A DNA stretch of 64,000 nt from Sphingomonas sp. PAMC 26621 (GTDB taxonomy: Bacteria > Pseudomonadota > Alphaproteobacteria > Sphingomonadales > Sphingomonadaceae), in NCBI RefSeq assembly GCF_000251145.1, contig NZ_AIDW01000021.1, forward strand, positions 176,942 to 240,941, written 5' to 3'. This document shows positions 28,920-39,384 of the stretch, in pieces. Position 1 is the first letter of the stretch. Each line of letters starts with the position of its first letter. A program made the position numbers and the translations under genes. The notes beneath the pieces are model-generated. The model saw only the letters and a list, made by a program, of their open reading frames with translations. It was not told the origin of the DNA and did not search any database.

Positions 28920-29675
28920 TCAGCCCTCCTGGCCGTCGGTCGCATCCACGGTCGCGACGTCGGAAGGCGTCTCGGCGGGAGCGGTGTCGTTGTTATTGGC
29001 GACCTGGCGGAGACCGGCGGGGTACGGCGCGTCGGCGTGACGCGTGACCTTGACCGAATCCTTGACGAGCAACCAGCCACCCTTCGAGCCCGGGACCGAA
29101 CCCTTGACGAAGATGAGGCCGCGCTCGACGTCGGTCGATACGATTTCGAGGCTCTGCTGGGTGCGGTTCTTGTTGCCCATCTGCCCGGCCATCTTCTTGT
29201 TCTTGAAGACCTTGCCCGGATCCTGGCGCTGACCGGTCGAACCGAGCGAACGGTGCGAAACCGAAACGCCGTGAGTTGCCCGAAGACCGCCGAAGCCCCA
29301 ACGCTTCATGCCGCCCTGAAAGCCCTTACCCTGGGTCACGCCCTGGATATCAACGATCTGGCCGGAAACATAGTGATCTGCCGAGATGGTCGCGCCGACT
29401 TCGAGGACAGCATCCTCGGCGACGCGGAATTCGGCGAGCTTCGCCTTGGGCTCGACTTCGGCCTTGCCGAAGTGGCCACGCTGCGGCTTGGCGACATTCT
29501 TCGCCTTCGCAACGCCGGCACCAAGCTGCACAGCGACATATCCATCACGGTCGGCCTCGCGAACGGCCACCACCTGCAGATTTTCCAGTGCCAGGACGGT
29601 GACGGGCACGTGGCGCCCATCGTCCTGGAACAAGCGGGTCATCCCCAACTTTTTCGCGATCACGCCAGTGCGCAT
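28920..29675 (-). CDS. rplC: 50S ribosomal protein L3 with acidic C-terminal tail
   Basis: 251 residues from the ATG at 29675 ([20 protein letters not shown]). Core signatures [20 protein letters not shown] and [19 protein letters not shown] are intact. After residue 220 an unusual tail of about 30 residues rich in Asn, Asp, Thr, Ala and Glu ([20 protein letters not shown]) follows, while most L3 proteins end near 210-220. The upstream 247 bases to rpsJ are structured. Confidence 0.97.
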   Translation of the reverse strand: MRTGVIAKKLGMTRLFQDDGRHVPVTVLALENLQVVAVREADRDGYVAVQLGAGVAKAKNVAKPQRGHFGKAEVEPKAKLAEFRVAEDAVLEVGATISADHYVSGQIVDIQGVTQGKGFQGGMKRWGFGGLRATHGVSVSHRSLGSTGQRQDPGKVFKNKKMAGQMGNKNRTQQSLEIVSTDVERGLIFVKGSVPGSKGGWLLVKDSVKVTRHADAPYPAGLRQVANNNDTAPAETPSDVATVDATDGQEG

Positions 29676-29922
29676 GACCAATGCTCCAATCAGTGCAGAG
29701 GCACATCCCGGACCATTCCGAAACATGCGTGCTGGCCCCGACCAAGGCATATCGCCTCGATCGGAACCGGTTCAGCCCAAATTCTTTTATACTGCTGCCC
29801 CGACCCGGGCTGGTGCCCCCGCCATGGCGGGAAACGTGTCGGGGGACGCAGACCCAGCCGAAGCTGGCGGTATCCCTATCAGGTCCGTTTTAGCGGACCG
29901 AATCTCTTGCGAAGCGCCGCTA
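29676..29922 (-). promoter_or_regulatory. Structured 247-base gap between rpsJ and rplC
   Basis: The gap is much longer than those around it. It holds a hairpin with arms 29882-29887 and 29894-29899, and a two-tier structure: outer arms 29798-29804 and 29838-29844 (CCCCGAC / GTCGGGG) enclose a 14-bp palindrome at 29818-29831 (CCCGCCATGGCGGG). No frame with homology is present. It could be an RNA leader that controls rplC onward. Confidence 0.5.
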
Positions 29923-30231
29923 TTAGGCGAGCTTGATCTCGACGTCAACGCCTGCGGCGAGGTCGAGCTTCATCAGCGCATCGACCGTCTGCGGGGTCGG
30001 CTGAACGATGTCGAGCATGCGCTTGTAGGTGCGGACTTCGAACTGCTCACGCGACTTCTTGTCGATGTGCGGACCGCGGTTGACCGTGAACTTCTCGATG
30101 CGCGTCGGCAAAGGAATGGGGCCACGGATGAGAGCGCCAGTGCGGCGCGCAGTGTCGGCGATGTCGCCGGTCGCCTGATCGAGCACACGGTGATCGAACG
30201 CCTTCAGACGGATGCGGATATTGCTGTCCAT
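29923..30231 (-). CDS. rpsJ: 30S ribosomal protein S10 (NusE)
   Basis: 102 residues from the ATG at 30231 ([20 protein letters not shown]), a standard length. [20 protein letters not shown] and the [20 protein letters not shown] loop are clear. Besides its place in the small-subunit head, S10 pairs with NusB in antitermination. It is the first gene after the tuf terminator and is separated from rplC by an unusual 247 bases. Confidence 0.98.
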   Translation of the reverse strand: MDSNIRIRLKAFDHRVLDQATGDIADTARRTGALIRGPIPLPTRIEKFTVNRGPHIDKKSREQFEVRTYKRMLDIVQPTPQTVDALMKLDLAAGVDVEIKLA

Positions 30232-30332
30232 AGTCCCTACCAATGCGAAAGAGCGGGCCCGTTACCGGGCGCTAGTTAGTTCTTTTTAAAAACCGGAGGC
30301 GGGCCACTACACGGCCCTCCACAAAAAGGCAA

Positions 30333-30363
30333 CCGCCCGCGCCTCGATTTGAGGCGCGGGCGG
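30333..30363 (-). terminator. Intrinsic terminator after tuf
   Basis: A perfect 13-bp GC stem pairs 30333-30345 with 30351-30363 around a 5-base loop. On the minus strand it is followed by TTGCCTTTTTGTGG; the plus strand also has a T run (30368-30374), so it may work both ways. It divides the str operon from the S10 operon. Confidence 0.9.
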
Positions 30364-30390
30364 CAGCTTTTTTTAAAAGACGGTTAGGTC

Positions 30391-31584
30391 TTACTTGGCG
30401 ATCGCGCTGACGATGCCCGAGCCGACCGTACGGCCGCCTTCACGGATCGTGAAGCGCTGGCCAAGGTCCATGGCGATCGGTGCGATCAGCTTGACGCCGA
30501 GGGCAACGTTGTCGCCGGGCATGACCATCTCGGTGCCCTCAGGCAGCTCGACCGTGCCGGTGACGTCCGTGGTCCGGAAGTAGAACTGCGGACGATAGTT
30601 GGCGAAGAACGGCGTGTGACGGCCACCCTCGTCCTTCGACAGCACGTACACTTCCGACGAGAAGTCGGTGTGAGGCTTGATCGAGCCGGGCTTGCAGAGA
30701 ACCTGGCCACGCTCGACTTCTTCACGGCCAACGCCGCGGATCAGCGCGCCGATGTTGTCGCCAGCCTGGCCCGAGTCGAGCAGCTTGCGGAACATTTCGA
30801 CGCCCGTGACGGTGGTCTTGCGGACTGCCGGGTGAATACCGACGATCTCGACTTCCTCGCCAACCTTGACGACACCGGTCTCGACGCGGCCGGTGACGAC
30901 CGTGCCACGACCCGAGATCGAGAACACGTCCTCGATCGGCATCATGAACGGCTTGTCGAGCGGACGCTCGGGCTGCGGCAGGAACGTGTCGACCGCTTCC
31001 ATCAGCTTGAGGACGGCGTCATGGCCGATCTCAGGCGTGGTGTCGTTGAGGGCTGCAACAGCCGAACCACGGATGACCGGGATATTGTCGCCATCGAAGT
31101 CATACTTCGAGAGCAGCTCGCGGATTTCCATCTCGACCAGCTCGAGGATTTCCTCGTCGTCGACCAGATCGACCTTGTTCATGAAGACGACCATCGTCGG
31201 CACGCCGACCTGGCGTGCGAGCAGGATGTGCTCGCGGGTCTGCGGCATCGGGCCGTCGGTTGCCGAAACGACGAGGATTGCGCCGTCCATCTGTGCCGCA
31301 CCGGTGATCATGTTCTTCACATAATCGGCGTGACCCGGGCAATCGACGTGCGCGTAGTGACGTGCGGTCGTCTCATACTCGACGTGTGCGGTCGAGATCG
31401 TGATGCCGCGCTCGCGCTCCTCGGGAGCCTTGTCGATGTTGGCATAGCTGGTGAACGTGGCGCCACCGGTCTCGGCGAGCACCTTGGTGATCGCAGCCGT
31501 GAGCGACGTCTTGCCATGATCGACATGGCCGATCGTGCCGATGTTGAGATGCGGCTTGTTCCGCTCGAACTTTGCTTTCGCCAT
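30391..31584 (-). CDS. tuf: Elongation factor Tu
   Basis: 397 residues. GTPase motifs: [10 protein letters not shown] (P-loop), [12 protein letters not shown] (switch II, with the catalytic His) and NKVDLVDD. Domains 2 and 3 follow, including [13 protein letters not shown] and the end [12 protein letters not shown]. It carries aminoacyl-tRNA to the A site. It is the last gene of the str operon, with a strong terminator 28 bases after the stop; a good Shine-Dalgarno (AAGGTAGGA) lies upstream. A second copy, usual in proteobacteria, would be elsewhere. Confidence 0.98.
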   Translation of the reverse strand: MAKAKFERNKPHLNIGTIGHVDHGKTSLTAAITKVLAETGGATFTSYANIDKAPEERERGITISTAHVEYETTARHYAHVDCPGHADYVKNMITGAAQMDGAILVVSATDGPMPQTREHILLARQVGVPTMVVFMNKVDLVDDEEILELVEMEIRELLSKYDFDGDNIPVIRGSAVAALNDTTPEIGHDAVLKLMEAVDTFLPQPERPLDKPFMMPIEDVFSISGRGTVVTGRVETGVVKVGEEVEIVGIHPAVRKTTVTGVEMFRKLLDSGQAGDNIGALIRGVGREEVERGQVLCKPGSIKPHTDFSSEVYVLSKDEGGRHTPFFANYRPQFYFRTTDVTGTVELPEGTEMVMPGDNVALGVKLIAPIAMDLGQRFTIREGGRTVGSGIVSAIAK

Positions 31585-31705
31585 GATTTCCTACCTTATT
31601 GATCGTTTTCGGTTCGCCCGGAGCGCTACGCGAAGCGCGCCCCATAGCGAGAGTTTTTGGGTAACGCCAGCCCTGACGCCCATCGAGGGCGCCAGGTTTG
31701 TCGCC

Positions 31706-33802
<2,097 letters not shown>

Positions 33803-33824
33803 GTCAGTGCTTCCTTAAGGATAT

Positions 33825-33849
33825 GGGGAGCCAGCGAAACCGGCTCCCC
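33825..33849 (-). other. Hairpin between rpsG and fusA
   Basis: An 8-bp perfect stem pairs GGGGAGCC (33825-33832) with 33842-33849 around a nine-base loop. There is no T run after it, so it is not a clear terminator. It could be a processing or attenuation site inside the str operon. Confidence 0.4.
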
Positions 33850-33896
33850 AATATATAGGTGTTAGTTCTGTCGGCGAAAAGCCGCCGTCTGAACGA

Positions 33897-34367
33897 TTAC
33901 CAGCGATAATGCGAGAAGGCGCGGTTGGCTTCGGCCATACGATGCGTGTCTTCACGCTTCTTGACCGCGTTGCCGCGATTGTTCGCCGCATCCATCAGCT
34001 CGCCCGACAGGCGTGCCGACATGGTGTTCTCGCTGCGCGCACGGGCGGCAGTGATCAGCCAGCGGATCGCCAGGGCCTGGGCGCGCTCGGGGCGAACCTC
34101 GACCGGGACCTGATAGGTCGCACCACCGACGCGGCGGCTGCGAACTTCGATGCCGGGCTTCACGTTGGTCAGCGCGTCATGAAAAACCGCGATCGGGTCC
34201 TTCTTGGCGCGCGTCTCGACGGTTGCGAGCGCACCATAGACGATCAGCTCTGCGACCGACTTCTTGCCGTCGAGCATCACGCTGTTCATGAACTTGGAGA
34301 GAACCTCGTCCCCATACTGGGGATCCGGAAGAATGACCCGCTTTTCGGGCCGACGACGACGTGCCAT
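33897..34367 (-). CDS. rpsG: 30S ribosomal protein S7
   Basis: 156 residues ([20 protein letters not shown]). RNA-binding signatures [20 protein letters not shown] and [20 protein letters not shown] are intact. S7 nucleates the small-subunit head and in E. coli represses the str operon by binding between rpsL and rpsG. A hairpin is present in that gap here as well (34401-34421). Confidence 0.98.
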   Translation of the reverse strand: MARRRRPEKRVILPDPQYGDEVLSKFMNSVMLDGKKSVAELIVYGALATVETRAKKDPIAVFHDALTNVKPGIEVRSRRVGGATYQVPVEVRPERAQALAIRWLITAARARSENTMSARLSGELMDAANNRGNAVKKREDTHRMAEANRAFSHYRW

Positions 34368-34400
34368 ATCAAAAACCTTTTCTAACTTCAGCCATAAGAT

Positions 34401-34421
34401 GGTCGGCTATGAGAGCCGACC
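34401..34421 (-). promoter_or_regulatory. Hairpin between rpsL and rpsG (possible S7 site)
   Basis: A perfect 8-bp stem pairs GGTCGGCT (34401-34408) with AGCCGACC (34414-34421) around a five-base loop, in the short gap between the rpsL stop and the rpsG start. The position corresponds to the known S7 translational operator of E. coli; the sequence does not prove that S7 binds here. Confidence 0.45.
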
Positions 34422-34424
34422 GGC

Positions 34425-34796
34425 TTACTTCGGACGCTTGGCGCCGTACTTCGAACGGGACTGGCGACGATCCTTGACACCCTGTGTATCGAGGACACCG
34501 CGCAGGACATGGTACCGCACGCCGGGAAGATCGCGAACGCGACCGCCGCGGATCAGCACGACCGAGTGCTCCTGCAGGTTGTGGCCCTCACCCGGGATGT
34601 AGCTGATGACTTCGCGCTGGTTGGTCAGGCGAACCTTGGCCACCTTGCGCAGAGCCGAGTTCGGCTTCTTCGGGGTCGTCGTGTAGACGCGGGTGCAAAC
34701 GCCACGCTTCTGCGGGTTTGCTTCCATCGCAGGGACCTTGGACTTGGCCTTCTGCGGATCGCGGCCCTTGCGGACCAGCTGGTTGATTGTCGGCAT
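34425..34796 (-). CDS. rpsL: 30S ribosomal protein S12
   Basis: 123 residues ([20 protein letters not shown]). The decoding loops [20 protein letters not shown] and [20 protein letters not shown] are intact; both contain lysines known to affect streptomycin response, and both appear wild type (the K in TPKKPNS is present). It is the first gene of the str operon, with a promoter candidate about 175-203 bases upstream. Confidence 0.98.
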   Translation of the reverse strand: MPTINQLVRKGRDPQKAKSKVPAMEANPQKRGVCTRVYTTTPKKPNSALRKVAKVRLTNQREVISYIPGEGHNLQEHSVVLIRGGRVRDLPGVRYHVLRGVLDTQGVKDRRQSRSKYGAKRPK

Positions 34797-34970
34797 TGAA
34801 TCTCTTCACCTTGGATCGATGGTTACTTTGCTGGAGCCATCACGCCCCCCGAGAACAAATTTCGGGAATACAAAAAGGACCGTCAGGGACATTCGCCCCC
34901 CGGGTCCTGGAATGCATCCAGCAATGTTCAAGCACTGTCCCGCAGGAAAACCTTCGGTCGAGCGGAGGTG

Positions 34971-34999
34971 CGCATACAGCGAGACGCGGATCGGGTCAA
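34971..34999 (-). promoter_or_regulatory. Promoter candidate of the str operon
   Basis: Minus strand: TTGACC at 34999-34994, a 17-base spacer, and TATGCG at 34976-34971. The -35 matches five of six sigma-70 bases and the -10 three of six. It would give a 5' leader of roughly 165-170 bases before rpsL. Confidence 0.5.
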
Positions 35000-35072
35000 C
35001 CGAGTCGCGCATTTCCCGCGTTGTGCAGCATCTTGCAGAAACGGTGCCGCCGGTTGCGATCGCCTGCAAAAA

Positions 35073-35100
35073 GGGCGGGGAGTGTCGCCACTCCCCGCCC
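35073..35100 (-). terminator. Intrinsic terminator of the outer membrane protein gene
   Basis: A perfect 12-bp stem pairs GGGCGGGGAGTG (35073-35084) with 35089-35100 around a 4-base loop. On the minus strand it is followed directly by TTTTT (plus-strand A run at 35068-35072). It lies 26 bases after the stop at 35127. Confidence 0.88.
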
Positions 35101-35126
35101 CCTTCGTGCTTTCTTCGACCGGAGTC

Positions 35127-35813
35127 TTAGAAGTGCGTGATCACGCCGAGCATCGGACGGACGCTGTGGAAATCGCCGAACGTGTTGACTTCTGCACGGA
35201 TGCGGAAGCCGGCGTTGCCGGTGATGCCCTGAAGGCCGATGTCCTTGGGCCCGAACTCGGTGCCGATCCCGTAGGTGATGCCGTCATGCTTCTTGTCGTT
35301 GCGGTTGCCGCTGACGAAGGTCGAATAGTGATCGAAGTCGATCCACTGGTAGCCGACCTTGCCGTAGAACATGCCGCTGTCACCAGCGCGGATGCCGAAA
35401 CGGCCTGCTGCGCCATATTCCCAGTTGATGTTGCCGGAAACGCCCTTTGCGACGTTACCTTCTGCACCAACGAAGACCGGGCCGAGCGGAACGTTGAAGC
35501 CGACGACGCCCTGCACCAGCGCGCCCGACAGGCGGTAGTTGTTGCGCAGCGTGCCGTTCGAGTTGATCGGCTGCGGGATACCGTGGTTCGGTTCGTTGTC
35601 GAACTGCTCCCAGCCGCCCATGACGCCGACGTAAGGCTCGATGCCGAATGCACGGCTGCCGTCGGGTGCGCGCGGGCCGGTGTCGGCGGGCGCGGCTGCA
35701 TCGACCGGCGCTGCTGCGTCGACGGGGGCGGGTGCTGCCGGTGCCATGTCCTGCGCGAATGCGGGAGCGGCGACGAACGCCAGGGCAGCGGCGGCGATTT
35801 TCAGAGTACGCAT
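35127..35813 (-). CDS. Outer membrane beta-barrel protein with Ala/Pro-rich linker
   Basis: 228 residues from the ATG at 35813. A signal peptide (MRTLKIAAAALAFVAAPAFA) is followed by a low-complexity linker (PAAPAPVDAAAPVDAAAPAD). A small barrel comes next, with alternating aromatic/glycine strands such as GIEPYVGVMGGWEQFD, GMFYGKVGYQWIDFDHY and VRPMLGVITHF, ending in phenylalanine as outer membrane proteins do. It has its own strong terminator and stands alone. It is like the opacity/OmpW-type eight-stranded barrels common in alphaproteobacteria; substrate or function is unknown. Confidence 0.85.
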   Translation of the reverse strand: MRTLKIAAAALAFVAAPAFAQDMAPAAPAPVDAAAPVDAAAPADTGPRAPDGSRAFGIEPYVGVMGGWEQFDNEPNHGIPQPINSNGTLRNNYRLSGALVQGVVGFNVPLGPVFVGAEGNVAKGVSGNINWEYGAAGRFGIRAGDSGMFYGKVGYQWIDFDHYSTFVSGNRNDKKHDGITYGIGTEFGPKDIGLQGITGNAGFRIRAEVNTFGDFHSVRPMLGVITHF

Positions 35814-36001
35814 AAATGATGACCTATAGTTGTGGCTGTTAAGGCGCGCCGGCTCTCTAGCGGTGCTCCAACGGCGACTGAACAAGGATCGTCGTCGGAT
35901 GTTGCATTGCGGTGCGAAAAAAGGTCCGCCCTTCCGAAGTGTCGCATTTCTGCAACGCTTTCTTGCTGTAAGATGAATGATTTGAGCGGTGCATGGCAAT
36001 T

Positions 36002-36029
36002 TTGACGGCTTGCACATGGGGGCAATAAT
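36002..36029 (+). promoter_or_regulatory. Sigma-70-like promoter upstream of glpD
   Basis: TTGACG at 36002-36007 and AATAAT at 36024-36029, 16 bases apart. Both hexamers match five of six consensus positions, the best promoter seen in this window. About 90 bases separate it from the glpD start. The whole gap 35814-36122 has no gene; the opposite promoter for the outer membrane protein must also lie here. Confidence 0.6.
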
Positions 36030-36122
36030 GGAAATCCGGGTTCCGCCACGAGTCGCGCAAGCCGGCCTCGGGGTGCAGAAACGCCGGTCGCTTCGGGCGC
36101 GCGGGTGCGATACAGGACAGCG

Positions 36123-37577
36123 GTGACATATGATCTCCTCATCGTCGGCGGCGGTATCAACGGCTGCGCGATCGCGCGCGAAGCAAGCCTGCTCGGCCTC
36201 ACGGTTCTGCTGGTGGAACGCGACGACCTCGCGGCGCACACCTCGTCGGCTTCGACCAAGTTGATCCACGGCGGATTGCGCTATCTCGAATATTACGAGT
36301 TCAAGCTCGTCGCCGAGGCGCTGCGTGAACGCGAGCGGCTGGTAAAAGCGGCACCCCATATCATCCACCCGCTGCGGTTCGTGCTCCCGCACGAGAATGC
36401 CGTGCGGCCGTGGTGGATGGTGCGGCTCGGGCTGTATCTCTACGACTTCCTGGGCGGCAAGATGACGCTCGCGCGATCGCGCGGCCTGCGCAAGAACGAC
36501 GCCGCGTTCACGGCGCCGCTCAAGGTAGCGTCGAAGGGCTTCGTCTATTCGGACGCGTTCGTCGACGATTCACGCCTCACCGTCCTCAACGCGATGGATG
36601 CCGCCGCAAATGGCGCGGACGTGCGCGTCGGGGTCGCACTCGAGTCGGCGCGACGCGAGGGTGAGGTGTGGCAGGCGCATCTGTCCGACGGCAGCAGCGT
36701 CCGCGCACGCGCGATGGTCAACGCGGCGGGCCCGTGGGTGGCGCAACTGCTCGGGCGGCTGGGCGTCAACGCCGCGTCGGGCGTGCGACTGGTCAAGGGC
36801 AGCCATATCGTCGTGCCCCGGCTGTATGAAGGCGACCACGCCTATATCCTCCAGCAGCCCGACCGCCGTATCGTCTTCGCCATCCCCTATCAGGGCGGCT
36901 TTACCGAAATCGGCACGACCGACGTCCCGGTCGACGCGCCCGAGGACGCGGTGATCGACGAGGACGAAATCGCCTATCTCTGCGCGGCGGCGAACCGGCA
37001 TTTCGCCCAGCAGATCGCGCCCGGCGACGTCACCTCGACCTGGTCCGGGGTTCGCCCGCTCTACGACGACGGCGCGAGCGAGGCGAAGGCGGTGACGCGC
37101 GATTACGTGCTCGAGCTCGACACCAACGGCCCTGCGCTGCTGTCGATCTTCGGCGGCAAGATCACCACCGCACGGCATCTGGCGGAGGAGGCGCTCGGCA
37201 AGCTCGCGGGACCAATGGGGTTCTCCGCGCATCCGGTGACTCGCGCGCGCGTGTTTCCGGGCGGGGCGATCACCGGATTCCGGCAGTTCCTCGATCAGGT
37301 CCGCGCGACCTGGCCGTTCCTCGGCGCGGCGCGCTCGGAGCGGATGGCGCATGCTTATGGTTCGATGCTCGCGGAGATGCTGCGCGACGTCAAAAGCGCG
37401 GATGATCTCGGGGCAGAGCTTGGCGGAGGCCTCACCGAAGTCGAGGCGCGCTGGCTGCGGACGCGGGAATGGGCACGGACGGCGGACGACGTGCTGTTGC
37501 GGCGCTCGAAGATCGGGCTGCACCTGAGCGCGGCGGAGCGCGCGGCGTTCGTCGCGGCGTGGGACGCGCTGGCGTAG
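36123..37577 (+). CDS. glpD: Glycerol-3-phosphate dehydrogenase (FAD, aerobic)
   Basis: 484 residues from the GTG at 36123, chosen because AGGA lies about seven bases before it and the protein begins with the FAD-binding segment TYDLLIVGGGINGCAIARE; a GTG at 36105 is possible. It has STKLIHGGLRYLEYYEFKLV and GIRPLYDD-like sequence (WSGVRPLYDDGASEAKAVTR), and FGGKITTARHLAEEAL. It oxidises glycerol-3-phosphate to dihydroxyacetone phosphate at the inner membrane, feeding quinones. No glpK, glpF or glpR is next to it. Confidence 0.95.
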   Translation: MTYDLLIVGGGINGCAIAREASLLGLTVLLVERDDLAAHTSSASTKLIHGGLRYLEYYEFKLVAEALRERERLVKAAPHIIHPLRFVLPHENAVRPWWMVRLGLYLYDFLGGKMTLARSRGLRKNDAAFTAPLKVASKGFVYSDAFVDDSRLTVLNAMDAAANGADVRVGVALESARREGEVWQAHLSDGSSVRARAMVNAAGPWVAQLLGRLGVNAASGVRLVKGSHIVVPRLYEGDHAYILQQPDRRIVFAIPYQGGFTEIGTTDVPVDAPEDAVIDEDEIAYLCAAANRHFAQQIAPGDVTSTWSGVRPLYDDGASEAKAVTRDYVLELDTNGPALLSIFGGKITTARHLAEEALGKLAGPMGFSAHPVTRARVFPGGAITGFRQFLDQVRATWPFLGAARSERMAHAYGSMLAEMLRDVKSADDLGAELGGGLTEVEARWLRTREWARTADDVLLRRSKIGLHLSAAERAAFVAAWDALA

Positions 37578-37612
37578 GACGTATCGCAGGGCACAAAATC
37601 CCTCCCTTCTAT

Positions 37613-37717
37613 CTTCCCCGGCGCTGGCCGAGGCCCAGTCGAGAGGGCCGAGGTACCGAAGTGCGGTGCCTCGCAATTGCCCGCTGCGCTACTGGGTCCC
37701 GGCCTCCCCCGGGGAAG
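37613..37717. repeat. Imperfect inverted repeat downstream of glpD
   Basis: Arm 37613-37639 (starts CTTCCCCGGCGCTGG) pairs with 37691-37717 (ends CCCCCGGGGAAG) with a handful of mismatches. It is the same family as the element at 20140 and lies in the gap between glpD and the transporter gene. Confidence 0.75.
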
Positions 37718-37804
37718 CGCCTTAGGCCAGCATAACCAGTCTAACTTGCGTTTAGGCGTCTCCTACTGGCGCGCCCCCCGGCGAGCCCATAAGGCTGCAC
37801 CTCT

Positions 37805-38707
37805 ATGACGTCAGCCGCGCCCGACCGCATCCTCGCCGCGATCGGTCTGCGGCTTCTGTCCGTCGTCCTGTTCGCCATGATGAACGTCGTGATCAAACTG
37901 TCCGAACAGCATGGCGCGGCGCTCGGGGAGATCCTGTTCTTCCGGCAACTCGGCGCGTCCGTCCTGATCAGCGGCATCATACTGTCCGGCCTGGGCTGGC
38001 GGTCGGTCGGAACGAAGAAGATCGGCACGCATATTTCGCGCGCGATCCTCGGGCTGACCGCGATGGCGTTTACCTTCACGACGATCGTCACACTGCCGCT
38101 CGCCGAGGCGACGACGCTTGGTTTTACCGTACCGATCTTCGCGACGATCCTCGGGAGCGTGATCCTGCGCGAGCCGACCGGGTGGCACCGCTGGGGCGCG
38201 GTGATCGCCGGGTTCGCAGGCGTGCTGATTGTTGCGCAGCCGGGCGGCGGGCATTTCCCGCTGTGGGGGGCGGCGACCGGACTGCTCGGCGCGTTCGGAA
38301 CCGCGTCGGTGACGATCCTGCTCCGGCAGATCACCCGGACCGAGTCCGCGCTGACGACGGTGTTCTGGTTCTCGACGCTATCACTGCTGCCGCTCGGCGT
38401 GGTGTATGCCGTGGTGGCGCGGAGCCATCCGCTCGAAGTCTGGGTCTTGCTTGCGGTGGTCGGGCTGATCGGCGGACTGGCGCAGCTTGCGATGACCGGG
38501 GCGCTCGGGCTCGGGCCGGTGTCGGTGGTGGTGCCGATGGACTATTCATCGCTGCTGTGGGCGACGCTGTTCGGCTGGCTGATCTTCGGCACGCTGCCGA
38601 GCGCGGCGTTGTGGGTCGGCGCGCCGGTGATCGTCGCAAGCGGGCTATACATCCTGTGGCGCGAACGGGTCCGGCATATCAACCGGGCGCTGGAAGAGGT
38701 GCAATAG
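37805..38707 (+). CDS. EamA-type DMT transporter
   Basis: 300 residues with about ten hydrophobic helices in two EamA repeats. The first covers roughly 10-140 (LRLLSVVLFAMMNVVIKLSE and RAILGLTAMAFTFTTIVTLP), the second 150-290 (WGAATGLLGAFGTASVTILL and GLGPVSVVVPMDYSSLLWAT). Such inner-membrane proteins often export metabolites or amino acids; the substrate cannot be read from sequence. It is transcribed alone, convergent with the methyltransferase gene at 38751. Confidence 0.92.
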   Translation: MTSAAPDRILAAIGLRLLSVVLFAMMNVVIKLSEQHGAALGEILFFRQLGASVLISGIILSGLGWRSVGTKKIGTHISRAILGLTAMAFTFTTIVTLPLAEATTLGFTVPIFATILGSVILREPTGWHRWGAVIAGFAGVLIVAQPGGGHFPLWGAATGLLGAFGTASVTILLRQITRTESALTTVFWFSTLSLLPLGVVYAVVARSHPLEVWVLLAVVGLIGGLAQLAMTGALGLGPVSVVVPMDYSSLLWATLFGWLIFGTLPSAALWVGAPVIVASGLYILWRERVRHINRALEEVQ

Positions 38708-38750
38708 TGGGCAAAAGCCGAGGTGTCTTCCCGTAGCTCGCCCGGCGGAC

Positions 38751-39377
38751 TTACCCCGCCCCGAAAACCAGCAGAAGGTTATTCGCAGGCATCTCGACCA
38801 GTCGATCCAGCGCGAAACCATGCCCCACGGCAACCTGCTCGACCGATTCGACCTGCCGCAATCCCCAGCGCGGGTCGCGCGCCCGCAAGGATTCGTCGAA
38901 CGCAATATTGCTCGGCGCAGTCGGGAAGTCGGCCTGCAAGAACGGTCCGTACAGGATCAGCGGCGCGTCCGCTGCCAGCACCCGCGCCGCACCCGCGAGC
39001 AGCCCCAGCGTCGCGCTCCACGCGCTGATGTGGACCATGTTGATGCACAGCACTGCGTCCGCCCGGTCCACCGCCCAGTGGGCCGCGCTCGCATCGAGAT
39101 CGAGCGGCGGCGCGACGTTGACGATCCCGTCGCACCACGCCGCGATCGACACGCGCGCGGCGGGATCGGGGTCGCTCGGCTGCCACTCGATCGCGGGAAA
39201 TTCTTCCGCGAAATAGGCGACATGCTCGCCCGATCCGCTTGCCACTTCGAGCACTGTCCCCGCGAACGGGAGCACCTCGCGCAGCACGTCCGCGATCGCC
39301 ATGCGATTGCGCAGCGTGGCCGGCGCGTGGCGGCGGGTGTCCCCCTCTGCCTCGCCCGGGATCCACGGGGTGGTCAC
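38751..39377 (-). CDS. DUF938 class I SAM-dependent methyltransferase
   Basis: 208 residues from the GTG at 39377; the frame is open farther up but overlaps gcvPB. The start region RRHAPATLRNRMAIADVLRE is the DUF938 hallmark. Motif I is VLEVASGSGEHVAYFAEEFP, then EWQPSDPDP and the later ADAPLILYGPF. The substrate is unknown. It begins 7 bases after the gcvPB stop, so it is probably co-transcribed with the glycine cleavage operon and could use glycine-derived one-carbon units indirectly (inference). Confidence 0.88.
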   Translation of the reverse strand: MTTPWIPGEAEGDTRRHAPATLRNRMAIADVLREVLPFAGTVLEVASGSGEHVAYFAEEFPAIEWQPSDPDPAARVSIAAWCDGIVNVAPPLDLDASAAHWAVDRADAVLCINMVHISAWSATLGLLAGAARVLAADAPLILYGPFLQADFPTAPSNIAFDESLRARDPRWGLRQVESVEQVAVGHGFALDRLVEMPANNLLLVFGAG

Positions 39378-39384
39378 GCCTTGG

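Larger units (their letters stand above)
34797..35126. other. Intergenic region before rpsL
   Basis: 330 bases with no credible gene. It contains the str-operon promoter candidate (34971-34999), a long leader of about 170 bases up to the rpsL ATG, and the terminator hairpin (35073-35100) of the outer membrane protein gene. Confidence 0.5.

Noticed and set aside
30616..31602. Long plus-strand frame opposite tuf
   Set aside because: Shadow of EF-Tu codons.
31625..31700. Hairpin-like sequence between fusA and tuf
   Set aside because: Arms are imperfect and there is no T run; not strong enough to call a terminator.
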